NCBI GenBank assembly: GCA_030039895.1
Contig: JASHUR010000213.1
Location: 1-5,510 of the forward strand
Direction: 5' to 3'
From: Acidobacteriaceae bacterium
GTDB taxonomy: Bacteria; Acidobacteriota; Terriglobia; Terriglobales; Acidobacteriaceae
Length of the DNA: 5,510 nucleotides
Shown: in pieces, positions 1 through 5,510 of the stretch
Layout of the letters: each line of letters begins with the position of its first letter
Position numbering within the stretch: the stretch's first letter is position 1
The notes under the pieces: model-generated
Told to the model about the DNA's origin: nothing
The model's input: the letters and a program-made list of their open reading frames with translations, nothing else
Database searches by the model: none
Made by a program: the position numbers and the translations under genes

Positions 1-597
1 ATGCAAGGCCAACTTCTCTCCGATACCGGTGGAAATGAATATATCAACATAACCCCCAGGAGGCTGGGCCGGCTCCAGGTTTATATAACAGTCTTCTTCG
101 ACGATGGTCTCGTAGATAACGCTCATTTTGATGCAGATGTTGTCTTGCCAGAGCGTCGACCTGACAAGCTCTTCATCACAGGCATTGGAAGCCCCAATTT
201 CCCGGTGGTATACGTCCCCTTGGCGTTATCGGTCCCAACGTCTAGCTATGACAATCTATTTCCCAAGGCCCTCTACCATGGTGATCCTAACCCGGTGCCG
301 ATTCCCGCTAAAGATGTGAAATTCAGGCTCATTTACGGCACAGACAATGGTCCGTCGATTTCGCTTGATGCCGCAACCGGGCAGATCAAAGCGACCCATC
401 TCGGCCATACTATGGTGGTCACGACATTTCAGGGACTTAGTGTATTGACATGCGTGAATGTGATCCGGCGCCCTGGCGACCCTACCGATCTCACCTTATG
501 TCGTGAGCTGGTGCCCCCGGGAATGAAGCCCTTGACGTTTCCGTGGAAAGGATCAGCACCCCCACCAAGAGTTACGCAACCTAGGCCACAGGATTAA
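1..597 (+). CDS. C-terminal part of a probable exported protein with a Big_2-like Ig domain (likely 5'-partial)
   Basis: The frame is open from the first base and ends in tandem stops (TAA TAA, 595-600). The ATG at position 1 is probably internal: there is no signal peptide, and the protein begins in the middle of beta-strand-rich sequence (YINITPRRLGRLQVYITVFF, residues 14-33), so the true start most likely lies outside the window. Residues about 105-155 look like a bacterial Ig-like (Big_2-type) domain: the run SISLDAATGQIKATHLGHTM is the classic 'value, result of ageing/tag, iteration' strand pattern ending in VVTTFQG and VNV. The last 40 residues are proline-rich (PGMKPLTFPWKG, PPPRVTQPRPQD) and probably disordered. 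Such domains usually sit in secreted or surface proteins; no catalytic motif is visible and the exact function is unknown. Base composition looks less GC-rich than in the ABC-F genes downstream (one counted 60-base line is 50% GC). Confident that it is coding, less so of its nature. Confidence 0.6.
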   Translation: MQGQLLSDTGGNEYINITPRRLGRLQVYITVFFDDGLVDNAHFDADVVLPERRPDKLFITGIGSPNFPVVYVPLALSVPTSSYDNLFPKALYHGDPNPVPIPAKDVKFRLIYGTDNGPSISLDAATGQIKATHLGHTMVVTTFQGLSVLTCVNVIRRPGDPTDLTLCRELVPPGMKPLTFPWKGSAPPPRVTQPRPQD

Positions 598-848
598 TAA
601 GTCTGAGTACCTTTAACCAGAACGGGCCGGATGTGGTCATTATGGCTGTTACCAGCCAGATTGGTACAAGTTACACGCAAGGCGGACTGCTGCTTAGCGA
701 CTGGCAAGCAGGCGGGTTACTGAAGCCTTCCGCAGTGAAGCCGGTTTTCGCAACACTCGAACAGAGATTGATCCTCTCCCGGCTCGGCCTGCTCAGCGCA
801 CAGGACCAGAATGCGCTACGTACTGCGATACGCGGAGTTCTGGGTTGA
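594..848 (+). pseudogene. Truncated MazF/PemK-family toxin, C-terminal half only
   Basis: The frame reads LISLSTFNQNGPDVVIMAVT from 594, then TSQIG, DWQAGGLLKPSAVKP, TLEQRLILSRLG and LSAQDQNALRTAIRGVLG, ending in TGA at 846-848. This matches the C-terminal two thirds of MazF/PemK endoribonuclease toxins: the xVxAxITSQ strand, the DWQxAGLLKPSxVK block and the final LSxxDxxxLRxALRxxL helix. The usual N-terminal part of about 30-40 residues (GDVxLVxFPFxD...KxRPA) is missing; the same frame has a TAG at 582-584, and the residues before it (VERISTPTKSYAT) do not resemble MazF. A GTG at 633 and an ATG at 642 could start a peptide of about 70 residues, but neither has a good ribosome binding site, and the RNA-binding N-terminal strands would be absent. 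No MazE-type antitoxin lies upstream. The gene is therefore probably a dead remnant, cut at about 590 immediately beside the stop codon of the preceding gene. Family assignment is strong; inactivity is inferred. Confidence 0.8.
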
Positions 849-890
849 ACCAGCCAGCGGCTTTCGCTCTGTAATACCGCTATTCCCGAC

Positions 891-936
891 TACAATGAAA
901 GAAGTACTTCCTTCCGCAGATCAATAACTCCGAGAG
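891..936 (+). promoter_or_regulatory. Candidate -10 box and ribosome binding site upstream of ybiT
   Basis: The 92-base gap 849-940 separates the MazF remnant from the ABC-F gene. TACAAT at 891-896 is a good -10 hexamer, but no convincing -35 box lies 16-18 bases upstream. GAGAG at 932-936 is a modest Shine-Dalgarno sequence four bases before the ATG at 941. Nothing else in the gap is clear. The promoter call is tentative. Confidence 0.35.
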
Positions 937-940
937 AACC

Positions 941-2548
941 ATGATTTCAGTAAGCAACGTAAGCATGCGCTACGGCGCAAAGATTCTGTTTGAAGACGTC
1001 ACCGTCACCTTCATCGCAGGGCGGCGGTATGGACTTACCGGGCCGAACGGCGCGGGCAAATCAACGTTTATGAAGGTCCTGACCGGCGAACTCGATCCGC
1101 AGAAGGGCGACGTGGTGCGTCCGAAGAAGATTGGCGTGCTCAGCCAGGACCAGTTTGCGTTCGATGCCTATCGCGTGATCGATACGGTCATCATGGGCAA
1201 CAAGTTGCTGTGGTCTGCGCTGGAAGAGCGCGACGCCATCTACTCAAAATCGGAACTGACCGACGAGGACGGCATGCGGCTGGGCGAGCTTGAGGGCATA
1301 GTGGGCGAAGAGGACGGATACACGGCAGAAAGCGACGCCGCGATTCTGCTCCAAGGGCTGGACATTCCCGATGAGCTGCACGAGCGCAGGATGAGCGAAC
1401 TGCAGGGCGGACAGAAAGTGCGCGTGCTGCTGGCGCAGGCGCTTTTCGGCAAGCCGCAGGCGCTGCTGCTCGACGAGCCGACGAACCACCTTGACCTTGA
1501 TTCGATCCACTGGCTGCAGGATTTTCTGACCCGGTTTGAGGGGACACTGATTACGATTTCGCACGACCGCCATTTTCTGAACAGCGTGTGCACGCACACG
1601 GCGGACATCGACTACCAGACGATCATTACCTACACGGGCGGCTACGACGATATGGTCGTGGCGAAGACGCAGATTCGCGCGCGGCTGGAAGCGCAGAATG
1701 AGCAGCGCGAGAAGAAGATTGCGCAGCTCAACGAGTTTATTGCGCGCTTTGCCGCCGGGACGCGGTCGAGCCAGGTAACAAGCCGCAAGAAAGAGGTTGA
1801 GCGGCTGCAGACAACGGAGCTGGCGCGGTCAAATATTCAGCGGCCTTATATTCGCTTTGATCAGAACCGGCCATCGGGCAAGACAGCGCTGGAGTTTGAC
1901 AGCGTGGCCAAGAGTTACGGCGACCAGAAGGTGATCGCGGACTTTGGGGCGAATGTGATGCGCGGCGAAAAGATCGCGCTGATGGGGCGCAACGGGCTTG
2001 GCAAAACGACTCTGCTGAAGTCGCTGCTTTCAGCGGCTCCGGACCTGGCGGAGAAGGACTTTGCTCTCGATGCCGGCAACATCAAGTGGGGCCACGAGGC
2101 CCAGATCGGATATTTTCCGCAGGACCACACGGGCGTGATTGAGCACGGCATGAATGTGTCGGACTGGCTGCACCAGTTCGATCCCAAGGCAGTGAAGGAA
2201 GATATTCGCGCGATTCTGGGGCAAATGCTGTTCCGCGGCGAAGAAGGGCTGAAGCCAACGGAGGCGCTGTCAGGCGGCGAGGCGGCGCGGCTGCTGTTCT
2301 GCAAGCTGATGCTGCAGAAGCCCAACATCCTGATTCTCGACGAGCCGACCAACCACCTTGATCTGGAGTCGATCAACGCGCTGAACATCGCTCTGCAAAA
2401 GTACGAAGGGACCGTGCTGCTGGTTTCGCACGACCACGACCTGATTGATGAAGTGGCAACGCGCATCTGGCACTTTGAGCATGGTTCGATCGACGACTTC
2501 AAGGGGCCGTACGAGGAGTATTTGAGCGCGACGGCACAGGCGAAGTGA
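941..2548 (+). CDS. ybiT: ABC-F family ATPase, YbiT type
   Basis: A 535-residue soluble protein with two ABC ATPase domains and no membrane segment, close in length to E. coli YbiT (about 530). ABC1: Walker A GPNGAGKST (34-42), Q-loop near LSQDQFAF (67-74), signature region SELQGGQ (152-158), Walker B LLLDEP (175-180), switch SHD with His208. The linker (about 240-310) is rich in charged residues and includes REKKIAQLNEFIARF. ABC2: Walker A GRNGLGKTT (349-357), signature LSGGE (443-447), Walker B LILDEP (464-469), SHD with His497. YbiT-specific blocks include QDQFAF, DTVIMG (81-86), EEDGY, SHDRHFLN.VCTH and ARIGY-like QIGYFPQDH. ABC-F proteins bind the ribosomal E site and act on translation; YbiT is a housekeeping member whose exact role is not settled. 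Both catalytic Glu residues after the Walker B Asp are kept; the ABC1 signature LQGGQ departs from LSGGQ, and the E. coli protein is also degenerate there. The ATG at 941 fits the family N-terminus. Downstream, parD begins 51 bases after the TGA. Confidence 0.93.
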   Translation: MISVSNVSMRYGAKILFEDVTVTFIAGRRYGLTGPNGAGKSTFMKVLTGELDPQKGDVVRPKKIGVLSQDQFAFDAYRVIDTVIMGNKLLWSALEERDAIYSKSELTDEDGMRLGELEGIVGEEDGYTAESDAAILLQGLDIPDELHERRMSELQGGQKVRVLLAQALFGKPQALLLDEPTNHLDLDSIHWLQDFLTRFEGTLITISHDRHFLNSVCTHTADIDYQTIITYTGGYDDMVVAKTQIRARLEAQNEQREKKIAQLNEFIARFAAGTRSSQVTSRKKEVERLQTTELARSNIQRPYIRFDQNRPSGKTALEFDSVAKSYGDQKVIADFGANVMRGEKIALMGRNGLGKTTLLKSLLSAAPDLAEKDFALDAGNIKWGHEAQIGYFPQDHTGVIEHGMNVSDWLHQFDPKAVKEDIRAILGQMLFRGEEGLKPTEALSGGEAARLLFCKLMLQKPNILILDEPTNHLDLESINALNIALQKYEGTVLLVSHDHDLIDEVATRIWHFEHGSIDDFKGPYEEYLSATAQAK

Positions 2549-2571
2549 CGCCGCAGCAGAATGTCAAAGAT

Positions 2572-2594
2572 TGATATACTCTGACGCAAAGAGG
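2572..2594 (+). promoter_or_regulatory. Extended -10 promoter and ribosome binding site of the parDE module
   Basis: TGATATACT at 2572-2580 fits an extended -10 element (TGnTATAAT) with one mismatch; no -35 box is obvious 17 bases upstream, as is common for extended -10 promoters. Transcription would begin near 2587, giving a short leader of about 13 bases that holds the Shine-Dalgarno AAGAGG (2589-2594), five bases before the ATG at 2600. A small inverted repeat CTCT-N7-AGAG (2579-2593) overlaps the end of the -10 box and the ribosome binding site and could be part of an operator for ParD autoregulation, but with four-base arms it may be chance. Confidence 0.5.
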
Positions 2595-2599
2595 CAATC

Positions 2600-2947
2600 A
2601 TGAGCCAGATGAATATCTCGATTACACCCAAACTGGCAGGCTACGTTCGAACGCAGGTCAAGAGCGGGCGTTACAACAATGCCAGCGAGGTGGTGCGGGA
2701 TGCACTGCGCCGAATGCAGGAACACGATGCGACATCCTTGCGGCTTTCCGGCCCGGCCACGGAAGCCATGCTCGCTGACCTGACCTCCATGGAGATCGAG
2801 CTGATACGCCGCAAGGCGCTTGAAGGACTGGCAGACATGGATGCCGGGAGGTATACCGTCTATGAGGGACGCGACGGACTGAAGCGGCTTGCGGAGGAAG
2901 TGAAGGCGCGAGGCAGGAAGCGGCTGCGAGAGAAAGCAAAAGAATAG
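2600..2947 (+). CDS. parD: ParD-family ribbon-helix-helix antitoxin
   Basis: A 115-residue protein whose first 42 residues form a typical ParD/CC2985-type ribbon-helix-helix domain: strand MNISITPKL (4-12), helix 1 AGYVRTQVKSGRY (13-25), then NNASEVVRDALRRMQE (26-41) as the turn and helix 2. ParD dimers bind their own operator and, through the C-terminal region, wrap and neutralise ParE. The part after residue 43 is unusually long: most ParD proteins are about 80-95 residues. It contains IELIRRKALEGLADMDAGRY (65-84), a GLADxDAGR block also seen in small antitoxins of the same class, then a very basic tail (LKRLAEEVKARGRKRLREKA). The start ATG has a good ribosome binding site (2589-2594). The stop TAG at 2945-2947 overlaps the toxin GTG start by one base (TAGTG), indicating translational coupling. 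Family call is firm; partnership with the downstream toxin follows from position. Confidence 0.9.
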   Translation: MSQMNISITPKLAGYVRTQVKSGRYNNASEVVRDALRRMQEHDATSLRLSGPATEAMLADLTSMEIELIRRKALEGLADMDAGRYTVYEGRDGLKRLAEEVKARGRKRLREKAKE

Positions 2948-3255
2948 TGCGCTATCGGTTAACCGCGAGCGCGCGCCAAGATCTCGACGAGATCTTTACG
3001 TACTGGGAAGAACGCGCCAGCGTAGAGGTCGCCGACCGGCTGATTGACAGCATCATCGACTATCTGTGGGTGCTTGGCCAATTTTCGAAAGCGGGAAAGC
3101 CCGCAACTGAAACACCTGGCAATCTGCGACGCTTGTCAGCCGGTCAGTATCTGGTCTACTACCGCATCTCGCGACGCACGATCGATATCATCCACATCTT
3201 TCACGGCGCGAGGAGCCAGGAACGAGCGCTTCGAGGCCGAAAGAAAACCACCTGA
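2947..3255 (+). CDS. parE: ParE/RelE-superfamily toxin
   Basis: A 102-residue protein of ordinary ParE length. It begins VRYRLTASARQDLDEIFTYW (GTG start, residues 1-20), the usual strand plus 'A..DL.EI..YW' helix, followed by the second helix ADRLIDSIIDYLWVLGQF (29-46). Next come the core strands: NLRRLSAGQYLVYYRI (59-74), TIDIIHIFHGARSQERAL (78-95). The GxYLVYYR and IxHGAR motifs mark ParE-type members rather than the ribosome-dependent RelE mRNA nucleases. Known ParE toxins poison DNA gyrase, though some members of this family have other or unproven targets. No frameshift or missing core strand is seen, so it is probably functional. The GTG start overlaps the parD stop, the normal way of keeping toxin output below antitoxin output. 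The next gene, uup, starts 17 bases after this stop, with no terminator between. Confidence 0.9.
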   Translation: MRYRLTASARQDLDEIFTYWEERASVEVADRLIDSIIDYLWVLGQFSKAGKPATETPGNLRRLSAGQYLVYYRISRRTIDIIHIFHGARSQERALRGRKKTT

Positions 3256-3272
3256 TTGGAATAGAACCCCCT

Positions 3273-5078
3273 GTGGCTCTCCTGCTGAATGCCCAGTCCG
3301 TCACCAAATCCTTCGGCGCGACCACGCTTTTTCGCGATGTATCGTTCACGGTGAATGACGGAGACCGCATCGGGCTGATTGGTCCGAACGGAAGCGGCAA
3401 ATCAACTTTGCTGAGGATGCTTGCTGGCGAAGTGGAGCCGGACTCCGGCGAAGTTACGCCGCGCAAGAACCTGCGCATGGCCTATGTTGAGCAGGACTCC
3501 CGCTTCCCTGCCGGAGCGACGGTCCGCGCGATCATTGAGACCGCGCTGCGAAGGGCCGGTGCGCCTGAACCTGACTGGGAGCAGCGGCTGAGGACGACGC
3601 TGGGCATGGCGGGCTTCAGTGATTTTGAAGCGGAGGCAGCAAGCTTCTCCGGAGGGTGGAAGAAGCGGCTGGCCATTGCGGAAGCGCTGGTGCAGAAACC
3701 AGACCTGCTGCTGCTGGACGAGCCGACGAATCATCTGGACCTGGCCGGGATTGAATGGCTGGAAGGGCTGGTTGCGGCGGAGCCGTTCGCGTCCGTTGTC
3801 ATCAGCCACGACCGCTATTTTCTTGAGAACACGACGACGCAGATGGCCGAGCTGAGCCGCGCATATCCCAGCGGAATGCTGCGCTCGGACGGCAATTACA
3901 GCCAGTTTCTTGAGGCCAAGGAGACATTTCTGCATGCTCAGGCCCGGCATCAGGAGACGCTGGAGAACCGCGTTCGCGTGGAGCGGGAATGGCTGCGCCG
4001 CGGCCCCAAGGCGCGAGCAACAAAAGCGAAGGCGCGCATTGACAATGCGAACCGGCTGATTGCCGAACTGGCAGAGGTGAATGCACGCACCCGGACTGAG
4101 ACGGCGGATTTCGACTTTACGGCGTCTGGACGCCAGACCAAACGGCTGGTTGAGTTGGAAGGGTTGAGTTATTCGGTAGACGGCGCGGCGCTGTTCCGCG
4201 ATCTCGATTTTGTCATCACCGCCGGAATGCGCGTGGGACTGGTTGGGCCGAACGGCAGCGGAAAGACGACTCTGCTGCGCTTGCTTACCGGAGAGCTTGA
4301 ACCGGAATCTGGCGCGGTCAAGCGGGCAGCGCAACTGCGCACGACGTACTTTGCACAGGACCGGCAGCTTGATGAGGGCCAGACGCTGCGCCGCGCACTG
4401 GCGCCGGACAGCGATGGGGTTGTGTATCAGGACCGTGTGATTCACGTGGCGTCGTGGGCGGCGCGATTTCTGTTTACGGGAGAGCAGCTCAACCAGCCTG
4501 TCTCGCGGCTCTCCGGCGGCGAACGTGCAAGGGTCCTGATTGCGCAGTTGATGCTGCAGCCTGCCGACCTGCTGTTGCTGGATGAGCCGACGAACGATCT
4601 GGACATCCCGACGCTGGAGATCCTTGAGGAAACTCTGCTCGAGTACCCGGGATCGCTTGTACTGGTGACGCACGACCGCTACATGCTGGACCGCATCGCC
4701 AATATCGTGATTGGTCTTGACGGCGAAGGCGGAGCGGCCGTGTTTGCTGATTATGCGCAGTGGGAAGCGTGGATGAAAGACCGAGAGGCAGCAAAGAAGC
4801 CTGAGCGCGCTCCTGAACGTGCTGTTGTATCGTCCGCTCCGCAGCCGCTGAAGAAGAAGCTTTCGTATCTGGAAGCGCGCGAATGGGCCACGCTGGAAGA
4901 CCGGATTGCTGAAGCTGAGAACACGCTTCGCGCAGCCCGTTCCATGCTCGAAGACCCTGTTGTTGCGACAGACGCCGCGCGCCTGCAGGCGGCACTGGCC
5001 GAAGCGGAAGCAGCCCAGCAGCAGGTGGACGCGCTGTTCGAGCGGTGGGCTGAACTGGAAGCGAAACAGACACAGTAG
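3273..5078 (+). CDS. uup: ABC-F family ATPase, Uup type
   Basis: A 601-residue soluble protein with two ABC domains and a C-terminal coiled coil. ABC1: Walker A GPNGSGKST (37-45), Q-loop YVEQD (71-75), signature FSGGW (125-129), Walker B LLLLDEPT (145-152), switch His179. The linker about 205-285 includes EWLRRGPKARATKAKAR (239-255), a basic block typical of Uup. ABC2: Walker A GPNGSGKTT (325-333), signature LSGGE (413-417), Walker B LLLLDEPT (433-440) followed by NDLDIPTLEILEE, typical of Uup, and THD with His467. Residues about 526-597 (KKKLSYLEAREW...LFERWAELEAK) form the Uup C-terminal coiled coil, which in E. coli binds DNA. Uup is linked to ribosome function and to suppression of transposon excision. 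Compared with E. coli Uup (635 residues), the ABC1 'arm' insertion between the Q-loop and signature appears mostly absent. Start: GTG at 3273 gives MALLLNAQSVTKSFG, matching family N-termini; only a weak GGAA (3258-3261) precedes it at 11 bases, so coupling to parE translation is possible. Confidence 0.92.
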   Translation: MALLLNAQSVTKSFGATTLFRDVSFTVNDGDRIGLIGPNGSGKSTLLRMLAGEVEPDSGEVTPRKNLRMAYVEQDSRFPAGATVRAIIETALRRAGAPEPDWEQRLRTTLGMAGFSDFEAEAASFSGGWKKRLAIAEALVQKPDLLLLDEPTNHLDLAGIEWLEGLVAAEPFASVVISHDRYFLENTTTQMAELSRAYPSGMLRSDGNYSQFLEAKETFLHAQARHQETLENRVRVEREWLRRGPKARATKAKARIDNANRLIAELAEVNARTRTETADFDFTASGRQTKRLVELEGLSYSVDGAALFRDLDFVITAGMRVGLVGPNGSGKTTLLRLLTGELEPESGAVKRAAQLRTTYFAQDRQLDEGQTLRRALAPDSDGVVYQDRVIHVASWAARFLFTGEQLNQPVSRLSGGERARVLIAQLMLQPADLLLLDEPTNDLDIPTLEILEETLLEYPGSLVLVTHDRYMLDRIANIVIGLDGEGGAAVFADYAQWEAWMKDREAAKKPERAPERAVVSSAPQPLKKKLSYLEAREWATLEDRIAEAENTLRAARSMLEDPVVATDAARLQAALAEAEAAQQQVDALFERWAELEAKQTQ

Positions 5079-5201
5079 ATCGGCGTCCGGTTTCGGCAAC
5101 CGCTTGGGCATTGTTCATCACGAGCCGCACCAACTTGACACGTATAGACAGGCATACAAAACTTGCTGGGGACTGTTTTTACTCTCTGAGGTGAATTTGA
5201 A
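5079..5201 (+). promoter_or_regulatory. Intergenic region with TTGACA box and strong Shine-Dalgarno for the GH20-like gene
   Basis: TTGACA at 5135-5140 is a consensus -35 hexamer. The -10 is unclear: TACAAA (5155-5160) is at 14 bases, AAAACT (5158-5163) at 17. GAGGTGA at 5188-5194 is a strong Shine-Dalgarno sequence seven bases before the ATG at 5202 and settles that start. A five-base hairpin CGGTT/AACCG (5088-5092, 5098-5102) follows the uup stop but has no T-run, so it is a poor terminator candidate. TTGACA, TAGACA and ATACA recur at roughly 10-base spacing (5135-5158), which may be incidental. Confidence 0.45.
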
Positions 5202-5510
5202 ATGCTGCGACGGATTGCTCTGGCCTTGTCTTCGTGTGTCTTCTTAGCGAGCTGTTTTGTTGGAACCGGTGGATTGAGCGCGATGGCTCAGGAATCTCAT
5301 GCGTTCGTGAACACTTTGATGCCGGAGCCTGCGCACCTCTCTGTTGAGAGCGGCTACCTGCCGCTGACGACTTCGTTTACGGCGGCGACAGACAGCTTCC
5401 AGAATGACCGGCTGGACAACGCAATTGACCGCATGCTGCTTGAGCTTGAAAACCATACGGGACTGCAGATCGCGCGCACGCCGTCGGAAGCCAAAACGGC
5501 GACCCTGCTC
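5202..5510 (+). CDS. Start of an exported GH20-like beta-N-acetylhexosaminidase (3'-partial)
   Basis: The frame is open from ATG 5202 to the window end (103 residues), with a strong Shine-Dalgarno sequence. It starts MLRRIALALSSCVFLASC, a positively charged n-region and hydrophobic core, so it is exported. LASC at 15-18 fits a lipobox (lipoprotein cleavage before Cys18), while AMA before Gln30 fits ordinary signal peptidase I; both are possible. After the signal comes TLMPEPAHLSVESGYLPLTT (residues 36-55), then SFTAATDSFQNDRLDNAIDR and LENHTGLQI. This 'LMPxPxxLxxxxGxLxL...F' opening and the helix after it resemble the N-terminal (zincin-like, GH20b) domain of glycoside hydrolase family 20 enzymes, which remove terminal GlcNAc/GalNAc residues from chitin- or glycan-derived oligosaccharides. 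The catalytic (alpha/beta)8 barrel with its Asp-Glu pair would lie beyond the window, so function cannot be confirmed. The uup gene upstream is unrelated in function. Confidence 0.75.
   Translation, partial: MLRRIALALSSCVFLASCFVGTGGLSAMAQESHAFVNTLMPEPAHLSVESGYLPLTTSFTAATDSFQNDRLDNAIDRMLLELENHTGLQIARTPSEAKTATLL

Noticed and set aside
856..881. AGCGG/CCGCT inverted repeat as a terminator after the MazF relic
   Set aside because: The arms are five bases with a 16-base loop and there is no T-run, so it is not convincing.
1915..2631. A 238-residue open frame on the minus strand
   Set aside because: It is opposite the second half of ybiT and the start of parD, has a Ser/Arg-rich shadow composition and no domain.
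2569..3264. Flanking repeats (GATTGATA-like and GATTGGAATA-like) marking insertion of the parDE module
   Set aside because: The match is short and imperfect, and no transposase or inverted ends are present; probably chance.
3044..3358. A + strand 104-residue frame overlapping parE and the start of uup
   Set aside because: It is the wrong frame of parE; the ParE frame carries all family motifs and this one carries none.
941..5078. The two ABC-F proteins as antibiotic-resistance (ribosome protection) factors
   Set aside because: Sequence blocks match the housekeeping YbiT and Uup subfamilies. The linkers between the ATPase domains are not visibly extended as in resistance ABC-F proteins.
941..5078. 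An ABC transporter operon
   Set aside because: Both proteins carry paired ATPase domains and no membrane segment, and no permease or binding-protein gene is present.
3402..5111. A 569-residue open frame on the minus strand
   Set aside because: It lies wholly opposite uup, whose protein matches a known family end to end. The antisense translation has no recognisable domain and is rich in Arg, Gln and Leu, as expected of a shadow of a GC-rich gene.
4489..5155. Two overlapping minus-strand frames at the end of uup
   Set aside because: Both are low-complexity Ala/Ser/Arg/Pro shadows of the Uup coiled-coil codons; neither has a plausible start context.

Overview
The window looks like chromosomal DNA of an acidobacterium (Acidobacteriota, Terriglobia-like). 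This rests on remembered resemblance of the second ABC-F protein and the terminal GH20-like start to proteins of that phylum, plus the moderately GC-rich sequence. It is an inference, not a search result. All supported genes are on the + strand.

Layout: (i) 1-597 is probably the 3' end of a longer secreted or surface beta-sandwich protein with a bacterial Ig-like (Big_2-type) terminal domain. (ii) About 594-848 is the C-terminal half of a MazF/PemK-type toxin that has lost its N-terminus, a decayed toxin-antitoxin relic abutting the previous stop codon. (iii) 941-2548 is a complete YbiT-type ABC-F ATPase. (iv) 2600-3255 is an apparently intact ParD-ParE toxin-antitoxin pair, antitoxin first, with a one-base TAGTG overlap and its own likely extended -10 promoter. 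(v) 3273-5078 is a complete Uup-type ABC-F ATPase with a C-terminal coiled coil, starting at GTG 17 bases after the toxin stop. (vi) 5079-5201 is an intergenic region with a TTGACA box and a strong Shine-Dalgarno sequence. (vii) From 5202 to the window end is the start of an exported protein resembling the N-terminal domain of GH20 beta-N-acetylhexosaminidases.

The two ABC-F genes are soluble, ribosome-associated ATPases of housekeeping type rather than membrane transporters or clear antibiotic-resistance proteins. The toxin-antitoxin pair is tightly sandwiched between them, so the toxin operon may also transcribe uup. The relic toxin upstream of ybiT makes two toxin-antitoxin loci, one dead and one apparently live, flanking one translation-factor gene. 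I found no tRNA, rRNA, CRISPR array, insertion sequence or phage gene, and no convincing new system. The most notable points are the toxin-antitoxin placement, the MazF relic and its junction, and the long C-terminal tail of the antitoxin.
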